This document shows positions 7,210 to 13,361 of a stretch of 13,361 nt of DNA, one piece after another (the stretch's first letter is position 1; each line of letters opens with the position of its first letter). The notes under the pieces are model-generated. The model had not been told where the DNA came from. It ran no database searches and saw only the letters and a program-made list of their open reading frames with translations. Source of the DNA: Clostridiales bacterium UBA6981 (GTDB taxonomy: Bacteria; Bacillota; Clostridia; Oscillospirales; Oscillospiraceae); assembly GCA_002450075.1 (NCBI GenBank), contig DJYJ01000026.1, positions 329 through 13,689 of the forward strand, given 5' to 3'. The position numbers and the translations under genes are program-made.

Positions 7210-7659
7210 ATGAAAAAGTTCATCGAAGAATTCAAAGCCTTCATCTCCCGCGGCAACGTCATGGACATGGCCATCGGCGTCATCATCGGCGGCGCGTTCG
7301 GCGCGATCACGAAATCTCTCGTGGACAACGTCATCACCCCGCTGCTGGCCTTTCTCTTCGGCTCGCCGAACACCGACGCGCTGAACATCACGCTCCGCGC
7401 GGCCGAGACCGACGCGGCCGGCGAGATCGTCAAGGAAGCGCTTGTCCTGGGTCTGGGCACCTTTGTCGGCGCGATCCTCAACTTCCTCGTCATCGCGCTT
7501 GTGCTCTTTTGTGTGATCAAGGCCATCAACAAGGCCCACGAGATCGCCGAGAAGGCCAGGAAGAAGGAAGAAGAGGAAGCCGCGGCCGAGGAGGAGAAGA
7601 AGCCCACGACCGAAGAGCTGCTCGGCGCCATCCTCGAGGAGCTCAAGGCAAGGAAGTAA
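7210..7659 (+). CDS. mscL: Large-conductance mechanosensitive channel MscL
   Basis: Pentameric membrane channel that opens under high membrane tension and vents solutes during osmotic downshock, 149 residues. The N-terminal amphipathic helix MKKFIEEFKAFISRGNVMDM (1-20) leads into TM1 (about 17-45, with the pore-lining AIGVIIGGAFGAI), an extracellular loop (about 50-75), TM2 (about 79-104, VLGLGTFVGAILNFLVIALV) and a cytoplasmic helix. The cytoplasmic part holds a charged run of lysines and glutamates (116-132) and ends in the family-typical EELLGAILEEL (135-145). AAGGAG at 7196-7201 points to ATG 7210; the in-frame GTG at 7201 lies inside that ribosome site. It follows serS after 39 bases without a visible promoter, so it is probably the last gene of the soj operon, closed by the terminator at 7681-7715. 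Confidence 0.96.
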   Translation: MKKFIEEFKAFISRGNVMDMAIGVIIGGAFGAITKSLVDNVITPLLAFLFGSPNTDALNITLRAAETDAAGEIVKEALVLGLGTFVGAILNFLVIALVLFCVIKAINKAHEIAEKARKKEEEEAAAEEEKKPTTEELLGAILEELKARK

Positions 7660-7680
7660 AAAACACGGCAACATACGCCA

Positions 7681-7715
7681 AACGGAAGAGAACATCGTTT
7701 CTCTTCCGTTTTTTT
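7681..7715 (+). terminator. Intrinsic terminator after mscL
   Basis: A perfect 12-bp stem, AACGGAAGAGAA/TTCTCTTCCGTT, with a 6-base loop is followed by a T-run (7709-7715). It starts 21 bases after the mscL stop and insulates dnaA from the soj-mscL unit. The end of the T-run overlaps a DnaA box. Confidence 0.93.
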
Positions 7716-7723
7716 GTGGAAAA
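7715..7723 (-). promoter_or_regulatory. DnaA box upstream of the dnaA promoter
   Basis: TGTGGAAAA reads TTTTCCACA on the minus strand, one mismatch from the canonical TTATCCACA. It lies about 40 bases before the dnaA -35 element, where DnaA binding could serve autoregulation or a second origin subregion. Confidence 0.65.
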
Positions 7724-7761
7724 ACACAAGGCCTTCTTCTTTATTATATTATTATATCTTC

Positions 7762-7790
7762 TTGCCAAACAGGCTAAAATCTGTTATAAT
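7762..7790 (+). promoter_or_regulatory. Sigma-A type promoter of dnaA
   Basis: TTGCCA (7762-7767), 17 bases, perfect TATAAT (7785-7790). An AT-only run (7740-7757) just upstream may act as an UP element. The predicted start near 7797 leaves a leader of about 38 bases that contains a DnaA box. Confidence 0.85.
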
Positions 7791-7812
7791 AATGTGGTTA
7801 GATTCTGTCCAT

Positions 7813-7821
7813 TTTTCCACA
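7813..7821 (+). promoter_or_regulatory. DnaA box in the dnaA leader
   Basis: TTTTCCACA lies about 16 bases after the predicted dnaA transcription start and directly abuts the AAGGGG ribosome site. Binding of DnaA here would be expected to repress its own gene, as known for other dnaA promoters. Confidence 0.7.
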
Positions 7822-7834
7822 AGGGGTATTGGAA

Positions 7835-9142
7835 ATGAATTCTCTGAACGATATCTGGAACGAGGTCCTGAAAGTCCTTGCGCGCCAGCTGACGCCGACG
7901 GCGATCACGACCTGGTTTTCCGACTGTGAGCCCGTCGAGATCAACAACAGCACGCTCGTGCTGCAGACCTCGTCGGAATTCAAGCGCAATATCATCAGCA
8001 GCCGCTTCGGCGAGACGATCCGCAACGTCCTTTCGGATATCTTCTCCGGCGAATTTGACTTTATGCTCCTCCTGCCCGAGGAGATGGAGCAGTACGCCTC
8101 CGAAAAGGTCGCCGCGAGCGATCTGCCGGAGATGGCCGGCTATACCTTCGACCGCTTCATCGTCGGCAACTCCAACAAATTTGCCCACGCCGCGGCCGTC
8201 GCCGTGGCCGAGCGGCCGGGCGAGACCTATAATCCGCTCTTCATCTACGGCAACTCCGGTCTCGGCAAGACGCATTTGCTGCTCTCGATCGGCCAGTATA
8301 TCCACGAGCACAGCCCGGAGAAGAAGATCGAATACATCAAGGGCGACGACTTCACCAATCAGATGGTCAAGTCCCTGAAGGAAGGCACGGCAGAGGAATT
8401 CCGCAAGAAATACCGCAACGTGGACCTCTTCCTCGTCGACGATATCCAGTTCATCGCCGGCAAAACGGCCACGCAGAACGAATTTTTCCACACCTTCAAC
8501 AACATCTACGAGGCCGGGCATCAGATCGTCATCACCTCCGACCGGCCGCCGATGGAGATGGCGCTGCTCGACGACCGGCTGCGCACCCGCTTTGAGGGCG
8601 GTCTGATGGCCGACATCCAGCCGCCCGACATTGAGACGCGCATGGCCATCATCCGCAACAAGGCCACGCAGCTGGGTCTCGTGCTGTCGGACGAGGCGGT
8701 GGATTATATCGCCGAGAACATCACGACGAACATCCGTCAGCTGGAGGGCGTCATCAAGCGTCTCACGGCCTATAAGGAGATCTTGAACAGCGTCATCGAC
8801 ATTGACGCCGTCAAACGTGCGATCGCCGACGTGACGAGGACGGGCGAATATGTGCCCCAGCCGGACACGATCATCAACGAAACAGCCCGCTATTTTGGGC
8901 TCAAGAGCGAGGACCTGCGCGGGCAGAACCGCTCGAAAAACACGGCGCTCGCCCGTCAGATCGCGATGTATCTGATGCGCACGCTGACCAATCTCTCACT
9001 CAAGGACATCGGCGCCGAATTTGAGGACCGCAACCACGCCACGGTGCTCTCCTCCATCCGCAAGATCGAGGATCTGATCAAATCCGATCCGCGCATGGCC
9101 TCGACGATCCGGGACATCACCTCCAACATCAATTCCCAGTAA
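7835..9142 (+). CDS. dnaA: Chromosomal replication initiator DnaA
   Basis: AAA+ initiator that binds DnaA boxes and melts the origin, 435 residues. Domain I (about 1-85) begins LNDIWNEVLKVLARQLTPTA and contains the family-typical TTWFSDCEP (25-33). The linker domain II is very short. The AAA+ domain III starts near YTFDRFIVGNSNKFAHAAA (103-121), with Walker A GNSGLGKTH (139-147), Walker B LFLVDDIQF (198-206), sensor I ITSDRPP (233-239), LLDDRLRTRFEGGL (244-257) carrying the arginine finger, and sensor II RQLEGVIKRL (301-310). Domain IV (about 341-435) ends with the DnaA signature DRNHATVLSSIRKI (398-411), where family members usually read RDHTTV or RDHSTV. AAGGGG at 7821-7826 lies 8 bases before ATG 7835; a TTG two codons earlier is less likely. 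The gene is monocistronic and lies just left of oriC. Confidence 0.98.
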   Translation: MNSLNDIWNEVLKVLARQLTPTAITTWFSDCEPVEINNSTLVLQTSSEFKRNIISSRFGETIRNVLSDIFSGEFDFMLLLPEEMEQYASEKVAASDLPEMAGYTFDRFIVGNSNKFAHAAAVAVAERPGETYNPLFIYGNSGLGKTHLLLSIGQYIHEHSPEKKIEYIKGDDFTNQMVKSLKEGTAEEFRKKYRNVDLFLVDDIQFIAGKTATQNEFFHTFNNIYEAGHQIVITSDRPPMEMALLDDRLRTRFEGGLMADIQPPDIETRMAIIRNKATQLGLVLSDEAVDYIAENITTNIRQLEGVIKRLTAYKEILNSVIDIDAVKRAIADVTRTGEYVPQPDTIINETARYFGLKSEDLRGQNRSKNTALARQIAMYLMRTLTNLSLKDIGAEFEDRNHATVLSSIRKIEDLIKSDPRMASTIRDITSNINSQ

Positions 9143-9268
9143 AACGCTTTCCACATTTTTCTGTGGAAAGGTTTAAAGGCAAATGTGGAAAGGTTTTTTT
9201 CTTTTTTTGCTGTTGAAAACAGCCGTTTCTCCCCACATTTTCTTCCACATCTTCTTTTCTCTTTTTTC

Positions 9269-9300
9269 AAGGGCTTGACGCCCTTTTCCACATTTTTTTT
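9269..9300 (+). terminator. Possible dnaA terminator overlapping a DnaA box
   Basis: A 6-bp stem AAGGGC/GCCCTT with a 5-base loop (9269-9285) is followed by TTCCACA and then eight T (9293-9300). The stem is short and the T-run is delayed by the DnaA box, so termination may be weak. A second small stem, GCTGTT/AACAGC with a 3-base loop, lies at 9209-9223. Confidence 0.4.
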
Positions 9301-9345
9301 CTCTACTAACATGTTTACTAAAAAATTTTTTTTTCTCTCTTTAAG
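9293..9345 (+). other. Candidate DNA unwinding element with DnaA-trio-like triplets
   Basis: After the last DnaA box come eight T, then CTACTA (9303-9308), and in the same three-base register TTA and CTA (9315-9320), then A and T runs to 9334. On the lower strand CTA reads 3'-GAT-5', the DnaA-trio unit described in Bacillus subtilis. Two of the six triplets (9309-9314) do not fit, so the trio reading is tentative; the AT-rich character is plain. Confidence 0.5.
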
Positions 9346-9369
9346 AGAAGCGGACGGAGGAAAAAACAA

Positions 9370-10482
9370 ATGAAATTCTCATGTGAAAAATATCTGATCC
9401 AGGCGGCCTGTGCCGTCGCTTCGCGCGCCACCGCCTCCAAGAGCACGATCCCCGCGCTGGAGGGGCTTCTGCTGGAGGCCGACCTGGGGCTGACCGTCAC
9501 GGGCTATGACCTGCGCAAGGGTATCTACACCCGCATTGAGGCGGACGTCGCCGAAAAGGGCTCGGTCGTCGTCGGCGCGCGCTTTCTCGGCGAGATGCTG
9601 CGCCGTCTGCCGGACGGCATCGTCACGGTCTCGACCGACGCCAATCTCAACGTCACGGTCAAGTGCGGCCGCAGCGAATTCAACTTTATCGGCATCTCCC
9701 CGGCGGACTTCCCCGAAATGCCGGTCGTGGACGGCGTGAACAACATCACCGTTCCCCAGAGCATCCTGCGCAGCATGATCAACCAGACCATTTTCGCCGT
9801 TGCGACCTCCGACGCGCGCCCGATCTACACCGGCACGCTCTTTGAGATCAGCAGCGACGTGCTCACGCTCGTCTCGGTCGACGGCTACCGTCTGGCCAAG
9901 CGCAGCGAAAAGATCGAAAAGGGACACATGGAGGACTGCAGCTTTGTCGTGCCAGGAAGCGCGCTGGGCGATATCGAGCGCATCTGCTCCGACGAGGAAG
10001 GCGAGGTCTCCATCGCCGTCGGCACCAAGCACATCCTCTTTACGATCGGCGAGACCGTCGTCGTGTCGAGACGGCTCGAGGGCGAGTTCCTTAATTACAA
10101 AAAGTCCATTCCGGACGCGTTCCGCTTCACCGTCAAGGTCGACAAGGGCGAGTTCATGAGCTCGATCGACCGCGTCGCGCTGATCATCAGCGAGAAAAAT
10201 TCCAGCCCCGTGCGTCTCACCTTCGGCGAGAGCGGGATCGACTGTCTGTGCATGACGCCCATCGGCAAGGCCGAGGACGTCTGCTCCTGCGAGGGCAGCG
10301 GCGACGGACTGGAGATCGGCTTTAACGACCGCTATCTGATGGACGCGCTCAAGGCCGCGGGGGCGGACCGGCTGGATCTGTGCCTCAACTCGGCCTCGTC
10401 TCCCTGCATCGTCCGCGCCGCTGACGGCAGCGACAAGTTCACCTATATGATCCTGCCCGTGCGTCTGCGCGCAGGCGACTGA
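9370..10482 (+). CDS. dnaN: DNA polymerase III beta subunit (sliding clamp)
   Basis: Ring-shaped processivity clamp of the replicative polymerase, 370 residues, near the usual 366-380. Three repeated clamp domains are present: about 1-125 (MKFSCEKYLIQA, followed by the conserved SKSTIPALEGLLLEA at 23-37 and TVTGYDLRKGI), about 126-245 (SVDGYRLAKRS around 173-183, VVPGSALGDI) and about 246-370. The C-terminal YMILPVRL motif, part of the client-binding pocket, is intact and followed by only four residues. GGAGG (9356-9360) lies 9 bases before the ATG. It heads a tightly packed run with the S4 gene, recF and remB. I see no confident dnaN promoter: a TTGACG at 9275-9280 could be a -35 but lacks a well-spaced -10. 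Confidence 0.98.
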   Translation: MKFSCEKYLIQAACAVASRATASKSTIPALEGLLLEADLGLTVTGYDLRKGIYTRIEADVAEKGSVVVGARFLGEMLRRLPDGIVTVSTDANLNVTVKCGRSEFNFIGISPADFPEMPVVDGVNNITVPQSILRSMINQTIFAVATSDARPIYTGTLFEISSDVLTLVSVDGYRLAKRSEKIEKGHMEDCSFVVPGSALGDIERICSDEEGEVSIAVGTKHILFTIGETVVVSRRLEGEFLNYKKSIPDAFRFTVKVDKGEFMSSIDRVALIISEKNSSPVRLTFGESGIDCLCMTPIGKAEDVCSCEGSGDGLEIGFNDRYLMDALKAAGADRLDLCLNSASSPCIVRAADGSDKFTYMILPVRLRAGD

Positions 10483-10489
10483 GAAAAAC

Positions 10490-10708
10490 ATGGAAACGGT
10501 AACGATCAAAACCGAATACATCAAGCTCGACGCGCTTTTGAAGTTCGCCGCGCTGGTCGCCTCCGGCGGCGAGGCCAAGGAGGTCGTGGGCGCGGGGCTC
10601 GTCTCCGTTAACGGCGAGGTGTGCACGATGCGCGGCAAAAAGCTGCGCGGCGGCGACACTGTGAGCTTTGGCGGCAAAACCGTCCGGATCGAAGCGGATG
10701 AGAGTTGA
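10490..10708 (+). CDS. yaaA: S4-domain RNA-binding protein YaaA (RlbA)
   Basis: Small S4-like RNA-binding protein of 72 residues, found between dnaN and recF in most Firmicutes. The S4 fold is visible as IKLDALLKFAALVASGGEAK (11-30), VVGAGLVSVNGEV (32-44) and RGKKLRGGDTVSFGGKTVRI (48-67), the same helix-helix-strand pattern as in S4 and tRNA-modifying enzymes. Its role is poorly defined; the Bacillus homologue is linked to ribosomes. It starts 7 bases after dnaN with almost no ribosome site, which suggests translational coupling, and its last 11 bases overlap the recF start. Confidence 0.92.
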   Translation: METVTIKTEYIKLDALLKFAALVASGGEAKEVVGAGLVSVNGEVCTMRGKKLRGGDTVSFGGKTVRIEADES

Positions 10709-11798
10709 CAAGATCGCCCTGAGCGGCTGGCGAAACTATGAATGGGAGAGCGTCGAGTTTTCCGGCGGCACCAATGTCATCACCGGCTCCAACGCCCAGG
10801 GAAAGACCAACCTTTTAGAGGCGGTGTACATGCTCTCCGCCGGCAGGAGCTTCCGCACCCGCTTTGACCGCGAGATCGTCGGCTTCGACTTCTCCTCGGC
10901 CGAGCTGATCGCGGACGTCTATGCCCACGACCGGGCCCAGACGATCCAGATCACGATCAGGCCCGGCCAGGCGAAAAAGATCCTCGTCAACGGCGTGCGC
11001 AAGACAGCGGGCGAGCTTGCCGGCACGGTCAACACCGTGCTCTTCTGCCCCGACGATCTGAATCTGATCAAGGAGGGCGCGGCGGTACGGCGGCGGCTGC
11101 TTGACAACGCCATCAGCCAGATCCGCCCGAAATACGCAGAGCTCCTGGGCGAGTTCAACCGGCTCTATGAGCACAAGACCCGCATTTTGAAGGACTGGCA
11201 TGAAAAGCCCTCGCTGCTCGACACGCTGGACGAATTCTCCGACGCGCTCTGCCGTATCTCGGCCCAGCTGATCCGCTATCGCGCGGCCTTCACCGCGCGC
11301 CTTGACGAGGCGGCCGCCCCGATCCATAAGGAATTTTCCGGTGAGGGAGAGGAGCTGAAGATCCGCTATCAAACCGTCAGCACGGTGACGGATCCCTTTG
11401 CCCCCGCCAGGGAGATCTATTACGAGATCTGCGAGCACCAGGAGAAGCACCGTCAGGCCGAGCTCGACAGCGAGCAGTGCCTCACCGGCGCGCACAAGGA
11501 CGATCTGGATATCTTCATCAACGACCGCAGCGCGCGCAGCTTTGCCTCCCAGGGGCAGACGAGAACGGCGGCCCTCTCCCTCAAGCTGGCCGAGCGGGAG
11601 ATCTTCCTCGACGAGACGGGCGAATATCCCATTCTTCTCCTGGACGACGTACTCAGCGAGCTGGACGACGCGCGGCAGGCCTTTGTGCTCAATCGTATCG
11701 GCGGCGGGCAGACGCTGATCACCTGCTGCGAGGACGAGGACATCTCCCGCCGTACGGGCGGAAAGGTGCTCTTCGTCGAAAAGGGGAGGATCCGGTAA
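10698..11798 (+). CDS. recF: DNA replication and repair protein RecF
   Basis: SMC-like ABC ATPase that loads RecA at gaps with RecO and RecR, 366 residues, a normal length. Walker A GSNAQGKTN is at 30-38, CPDDLNLIKEG at 117-127, GAHKDDLDIFIN at 264-275, the ABC signature SFASQGQTRTAALSLKLAE at 281-299, and Walker B with D-loop ILLLDDVLSELDDAR at 312-326. The start ATG 10698 lies inside the S4 gene and gives the family-typical MRVDKIALSGWRNYE. The frame is open 10 codons further upstream, but those are S4 coding sequence and lack family similarity. The overlap implies translational coupling. The stop is one base before remB. Confidence 0.97.
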   Translation: MRVDKIALSGWRNYEWESVEFSGGTNVITGSNAQGKTNLLEAVYMLSAGRSFRTRFDREIVGFDFSSAELIADVYAHDRAQTIQITIRPGQAKKILVNGVRKTAGELAGTVNTVLFCPDDLNLIKEGAAVRRRLLDNAISQIRPKYAELLGEFNRLYEHKTRILKDWHEKPSLLDTLDEFSDALCRISAQLIRYRAAFTARLDEAAAPIHKEFSGEGEELKIRYQTVSTVTDPFAPAREIYYEICEHQEKHRQAELDSEQCLTGAHKDDLDIFINDRSARSFASQGQTRTAALSLKLAEREIFLDETGEYPILLLDDVLSELDDARQAFVLNRIGGGQTLITCCEDEDISRRTGGKVLFVEKGRIR

Positions 11799-11799
11799 G

Positions 11800-12066
11800 A
11801 TGTATCTGCATCTCGGAAAGGGCACGGTCGTCCCGGAGGAGACCGTCGTCGGCATTTTTGACCTCGACATCACCTCCCAGTCGCATCTGACGCGCCGCTT
11901 TCTCGCCGCCGCGGAAAAGGCGGGCGAGGTGATAAACGCCGCGGAGGATATCCCCAAAAGCTTTCTCGTCTGCGCAGAGGACGGAAAACACACCGTGTAT
12001 TTAAGTCAGATGTCCTGCGCGACGCTCTTGAAGCGTTCTGCGGAACGCTTAGATTCTAGTTTTTAG
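11800..12066 (+). CDS. remB: RemB/YaaB, DUF370 family regulator
   Basis: Small DUF370 protein of 88 residues. In Bacillus subtilis RemA activates biofilm matrix genes as a DNA-binding oligomer, and RemB (YaaB, between recF and gyrB) is its paralogue. The position between recF and gyrB, MYLHLGKGTVV (1-11), VGIFDLDI (17-24), the PKSFLV block (52-57), and YLSQMSCATLLKR (67-79) support RemB. The Bacillus protein has 81 residues. Here the last nine residues (SAERLDSSF) are encoded by a hairpin (12031-12050) and the first copy of a short repeat whose TAG provides the stop, so the tail may be acquired sequence. AGGGGAGGA (11782-11790) lies 9 bases before the ATG. The role in this organism is inferred from the family only. 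Confidence 0.9.
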   Translation: MYLHLGKGTVVPEETVVGIFDLDITSQSHLTRRFLAAAEKAGEVINAAEDIPKSFLVCAEDGKHTVYLSQMSCATLLKRSAERLDSSF

Positions 12067-12083
12067 TTTCTAGTTTTTAGAAG
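12031..12083. repeat. Hairpin plus 7/14-base tandem repeat at the remB end
   Basis: A perfect 8-bp inverted repeat AAGCGTTC/GAACGCTT with loop TGCG (12031-12050) is followed by two copies of TTCTAGTTTTTAG (12054-12066 and 12068-12080) at a 14-base period. Finer reading gives a heptamer series CTAGTTT, TTAGTTT, CTAGTTT, TTAGAAG (12056-12083). The AT-rich repeat differs sharply from the GC-rich surroundings and overlaps the remB stop codon. It resembles a small intergenic repeat element, but only this single instance can be seen. The remaining gap to gyrB (12084-12141) shows only the gyrB ribosome site. Confidence 0.75.
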
Positions 12084-12141
12084 AAAAAGCGGGAACGGAA
12101 AAACGAAAACCCTGAAATTAGATACTCCGATGGAGGAAAAT

Positions 12142-13361
12142 ATGGCAGACAATACGGAAAAAACGGAAAAATTCGAACAGGGCTACGACGCCTCGCAGAT
12201 CCAGGTGCTCGAGGGTCTCGAGGCCGTGCGCAAGCGCCCCGGCATGTACATCGGCTCGACCTCGTCCTCGGGTCTCCACCACCTTGTCTATGAGATCGTG
12301 GACAACGCCATCGACGAGGCGCTGGCCGGCTTCTGCACGCACATCTCGGTCACAATCAATCCCGGCGACACGATCACCGTCACCGACAACGGCCGCGGCA
12401 TCCCTGTGGACATCCAGGCCCAGACGGGCAGACCCGCTCTCGAGGTCGTCTATACGGTGCTGCACGCCGGCGGCAAATTCGGCGGCGGAGGCTACAAGGT
12501 ATCCGGCGGCCTGCACGGCGTCGGCGCTTCGGTCGTCAACGCGCTGAGCGAGTGGCTGGTCGTCCAGGTCCACCGCGACGGCAAGATCTACGAGATGAAG
12601 TTCTCCCGCGGCGCGATCACCCAGGAGATGAAGATCGTCGGCGACACCGAGCTGCACGGCACCTTCGTCACCTTCAAGCCGGACGCGGAGCTCTTCGACG
12701 ACACGGTCTATGACTATGAGACGCTGCACACCCGCATGCGCGAGCAGGCCTTCTTAAACGGCGGCCTGACCATCACCATCGAGGACAAGCGCGAGGGCAA
12801 GGAGCAGGCAGACACACTGTGCTATGAGGGCGGCATCCGCGAGTTCGTCTCCTTCCTCAACAAGCACAAGGCGCCGCTGCACGAGGATGTGATCTATCTC
12901 TCCGGCACCAAGGGAGACGCCATCGCCGAGATCGCGCTGCAGTATAACGACGGCTACAACGAAAATATCGTCTCCTTCGCCAACGACATCCACACCCCCG
13001 AGGGCGGCATGCACGAGACCGGCTTCAAGACCGCGCTCACCCGCGTGATCAACGCCTACGGCGCCAAGACCAACGTCATCAAGGGCGACGACAAGGTCTC
13101 CGGCGAGGACGTGCGCGAGGGCATTTCCGCCATCATTTCCGTCAAGCTGCCCGAGGCCCAGTTCGAGGGCCAGACCAAGCAGAAGCTGGGCAACGCCTAT
13201 ATCCGCACGCTGGTCGACAGCATCGTAAACGACCAGCTCGCCACCTATTTTGAGGAGCACCCGGCCACGGCGAAGGCCATTTTGGAGAAGGCCATGATGG
13301 CCAACCGCGCCCGCGAGGCCGCGCGCAAGGCCAAGGAATCCGTGCGCCGCAAGACGGGGCT
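12142..13361 (+). CDS. gyrB: DNA gyrase subunit B (first 406 residues, cut by window edge)
   Basis: ATPase subunit of DNA gyrase, which introduces negative supercoils. The GHKL ATPase domain is complete: YEIVDNAIDEALAG (50-63) with catalytic E51 and magnesium-binding N55, TDNGRGIPV (81-89) with D82, the ATP lid with GGKFGGGGYKVSGGLHGVG (110-128), and QTKQKLGN (344-351) with the lysine contacting ATP. The transducer domain (about 225-395) holds SFANDIHTPEGGMHETGFK (278-296). The frame is open to the window end, before the TOPRIM domain (EGDSAGG), which should follow shortly. GGAGG (12132-12136) lies 5 bases before ATG 12142; an in-frame ATG at 12130 overlaps it and is unlikely. I see no clear promoter in the 75 bases after remB, so read-through from dnaN-recF-remB is possible. 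Confidence 0.97.
   Translation, partial: MADNTEKTEKFEQGYDASQIQVLEGLEAVRKRPGMYIGSTSSSGLHHLVYEIVDNAIDEALAGFCTHISVTINPGDTITVTDNGRGIPVDIQAQTGRPALEVVYTVLHAGGKFGGGGYKVSGGLHGVGASVVNALSEWLVVQVHRDGKIYEMKFSRGAITQEMKIVGDTELHGTFVTFKPDAELFDDTVYDYETLHTRMREQAFLNGGLTITIEDKREGKEQADTLCYEGGIREFVSFLNKHKAPLHEDVIYLSGTKGDAIAEIALQYNDGYNENIVSFANDIHTPEGGMHETGFKTALTRVINAYGAKTNVIKGDDKVSGEDVREGISAIISVKLPEAQFEGQTKQKLGNAYIRTLVDSIVNDQLATYFEEHPATAKAILEKAMMANRAREAARKAKESVRRKTG

Larger units (their letters stand above)
9147..9345 (+). other. oriC: oriC: DnaA-box cluster and unwinding region between dnaA and dnaN
   Basis: The 227-base gap between dnaA and dnaN carries five DnaA boxes: CTTTCCACA (9147-9155, plus), CTTTCCACA on the minus strand at 9162-9170 and 9184-9192, TCTTCCACA (9241-9249, plus) and TTTTCCACA (9284-9292, plus). 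A sixth, poor match ends in CCCCACA at 9229-9237. Long T-runs lie between the boxes, and an AT-rich segment (9293-9345) follows the last box. The position matches the unwinding origin subregion (incC) of Bacillus subtilis. No box has the canonical A at position 3. Which segment melts is inferred, not seen. Confidence 0.88.

Noticed and set aside
5776..7695. A 639-codon open frame on the minus strand opposite serS and mscL
   Set aside because: It lies antisense to two full-length recognised genes, has a histidine/aspartate/valine-rich composition typical of antisense frames in GC-rich coding DNA, and matches no family I recognise. Similar antisense frames oppose dnaN, recF, gyrB and asnS.
8484..8492. 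TTTTCCACA inside the dnaA coding region
   Set aside because: It encodes part of the conserved EFFHTF segment and stands alone, so it is probably coincidence of codons rather than a functional DnaA box.
9229..9237. Sixth DnaA box CTCCCCACA in oriC
   Set aside because: Three mismatches to TTTTCCACA, including bases in the core; too weak to count.
12031..12050. Hairpin at the remB end as an intrinsic terminator
   Set aside because: It lies within the coding frame and is followed by AGATTCTAG rather than an immediate T-run; the later T-runs are only 3-5 bases and interrupted.

Overview
The window covers the chromosomal replication origin region of a high-GC, low-GC-phylum-type (Firmicutes/Bacillota) bacterium. 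The order dnaA - oriC - dnaN - S4 protein - recF - remB - gyrB, a soj/spo0J pair with perfect parS sites, and a germination protease (gpr) point to a spore-forming member of the class Clostridia. Protein style and the GC-rich third codon positions suggest Oscillospirales or a relative; that finer placement is inference.

Left arm, minus strand (1-3015): a partial asnS, a YegS/BmrU-type lipid kinase, an uncharacterised P-loop ATPase, and rpsT (ribosomal protein S20). Each has its own recognisable sigma-A type promoter, and rpsT has a clear terminator. Plus strand (3194-7659): a short gpr divergent from rpsT, two parS sites, then soj - spo0J - serS - mscL, which look like one transcription unit from a TTGAAT-17-TATAAT promoter to a strong terminator at 7681-7715. 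Origin core (7715-9369): dnaA with a near-consensus promoter between two DnaA boxes, then a 227-base gap holding five more DnaA boxes and an AT-rich, T-tract-rich unwinding segment. Right arm (9370-13361): dnaN, S4-domain gene, recF and remB packed with gaps of 1-7 bases or an overlap, a small repeat-bearing gap, and the first 406 codons of gyrB.

Functionally the window joins initiation (DnaA, oriC), elongation (sliding clamp), repair (RecF), supercoiling (GyrB) and origin segregation (Soj, Spo0J, parS), flanked by translation genes (asnS, serS, rpsT), an osmotic safety valve (mscL) and a spore gene (gpr).

I found no clearly novel multi-gene system. The points most worth a second look are small: a RemB C-terminus that runs into a hairpin plus 7-base-period repeat, two substitutions in the DnaA box-recognition motif alongside boxes that all carry T at position 3, an unusually compact GPR, an inverted repeat with parS-like arms at the asnS start site, and a gene block left of the origin that faces the leftward fork head-on.
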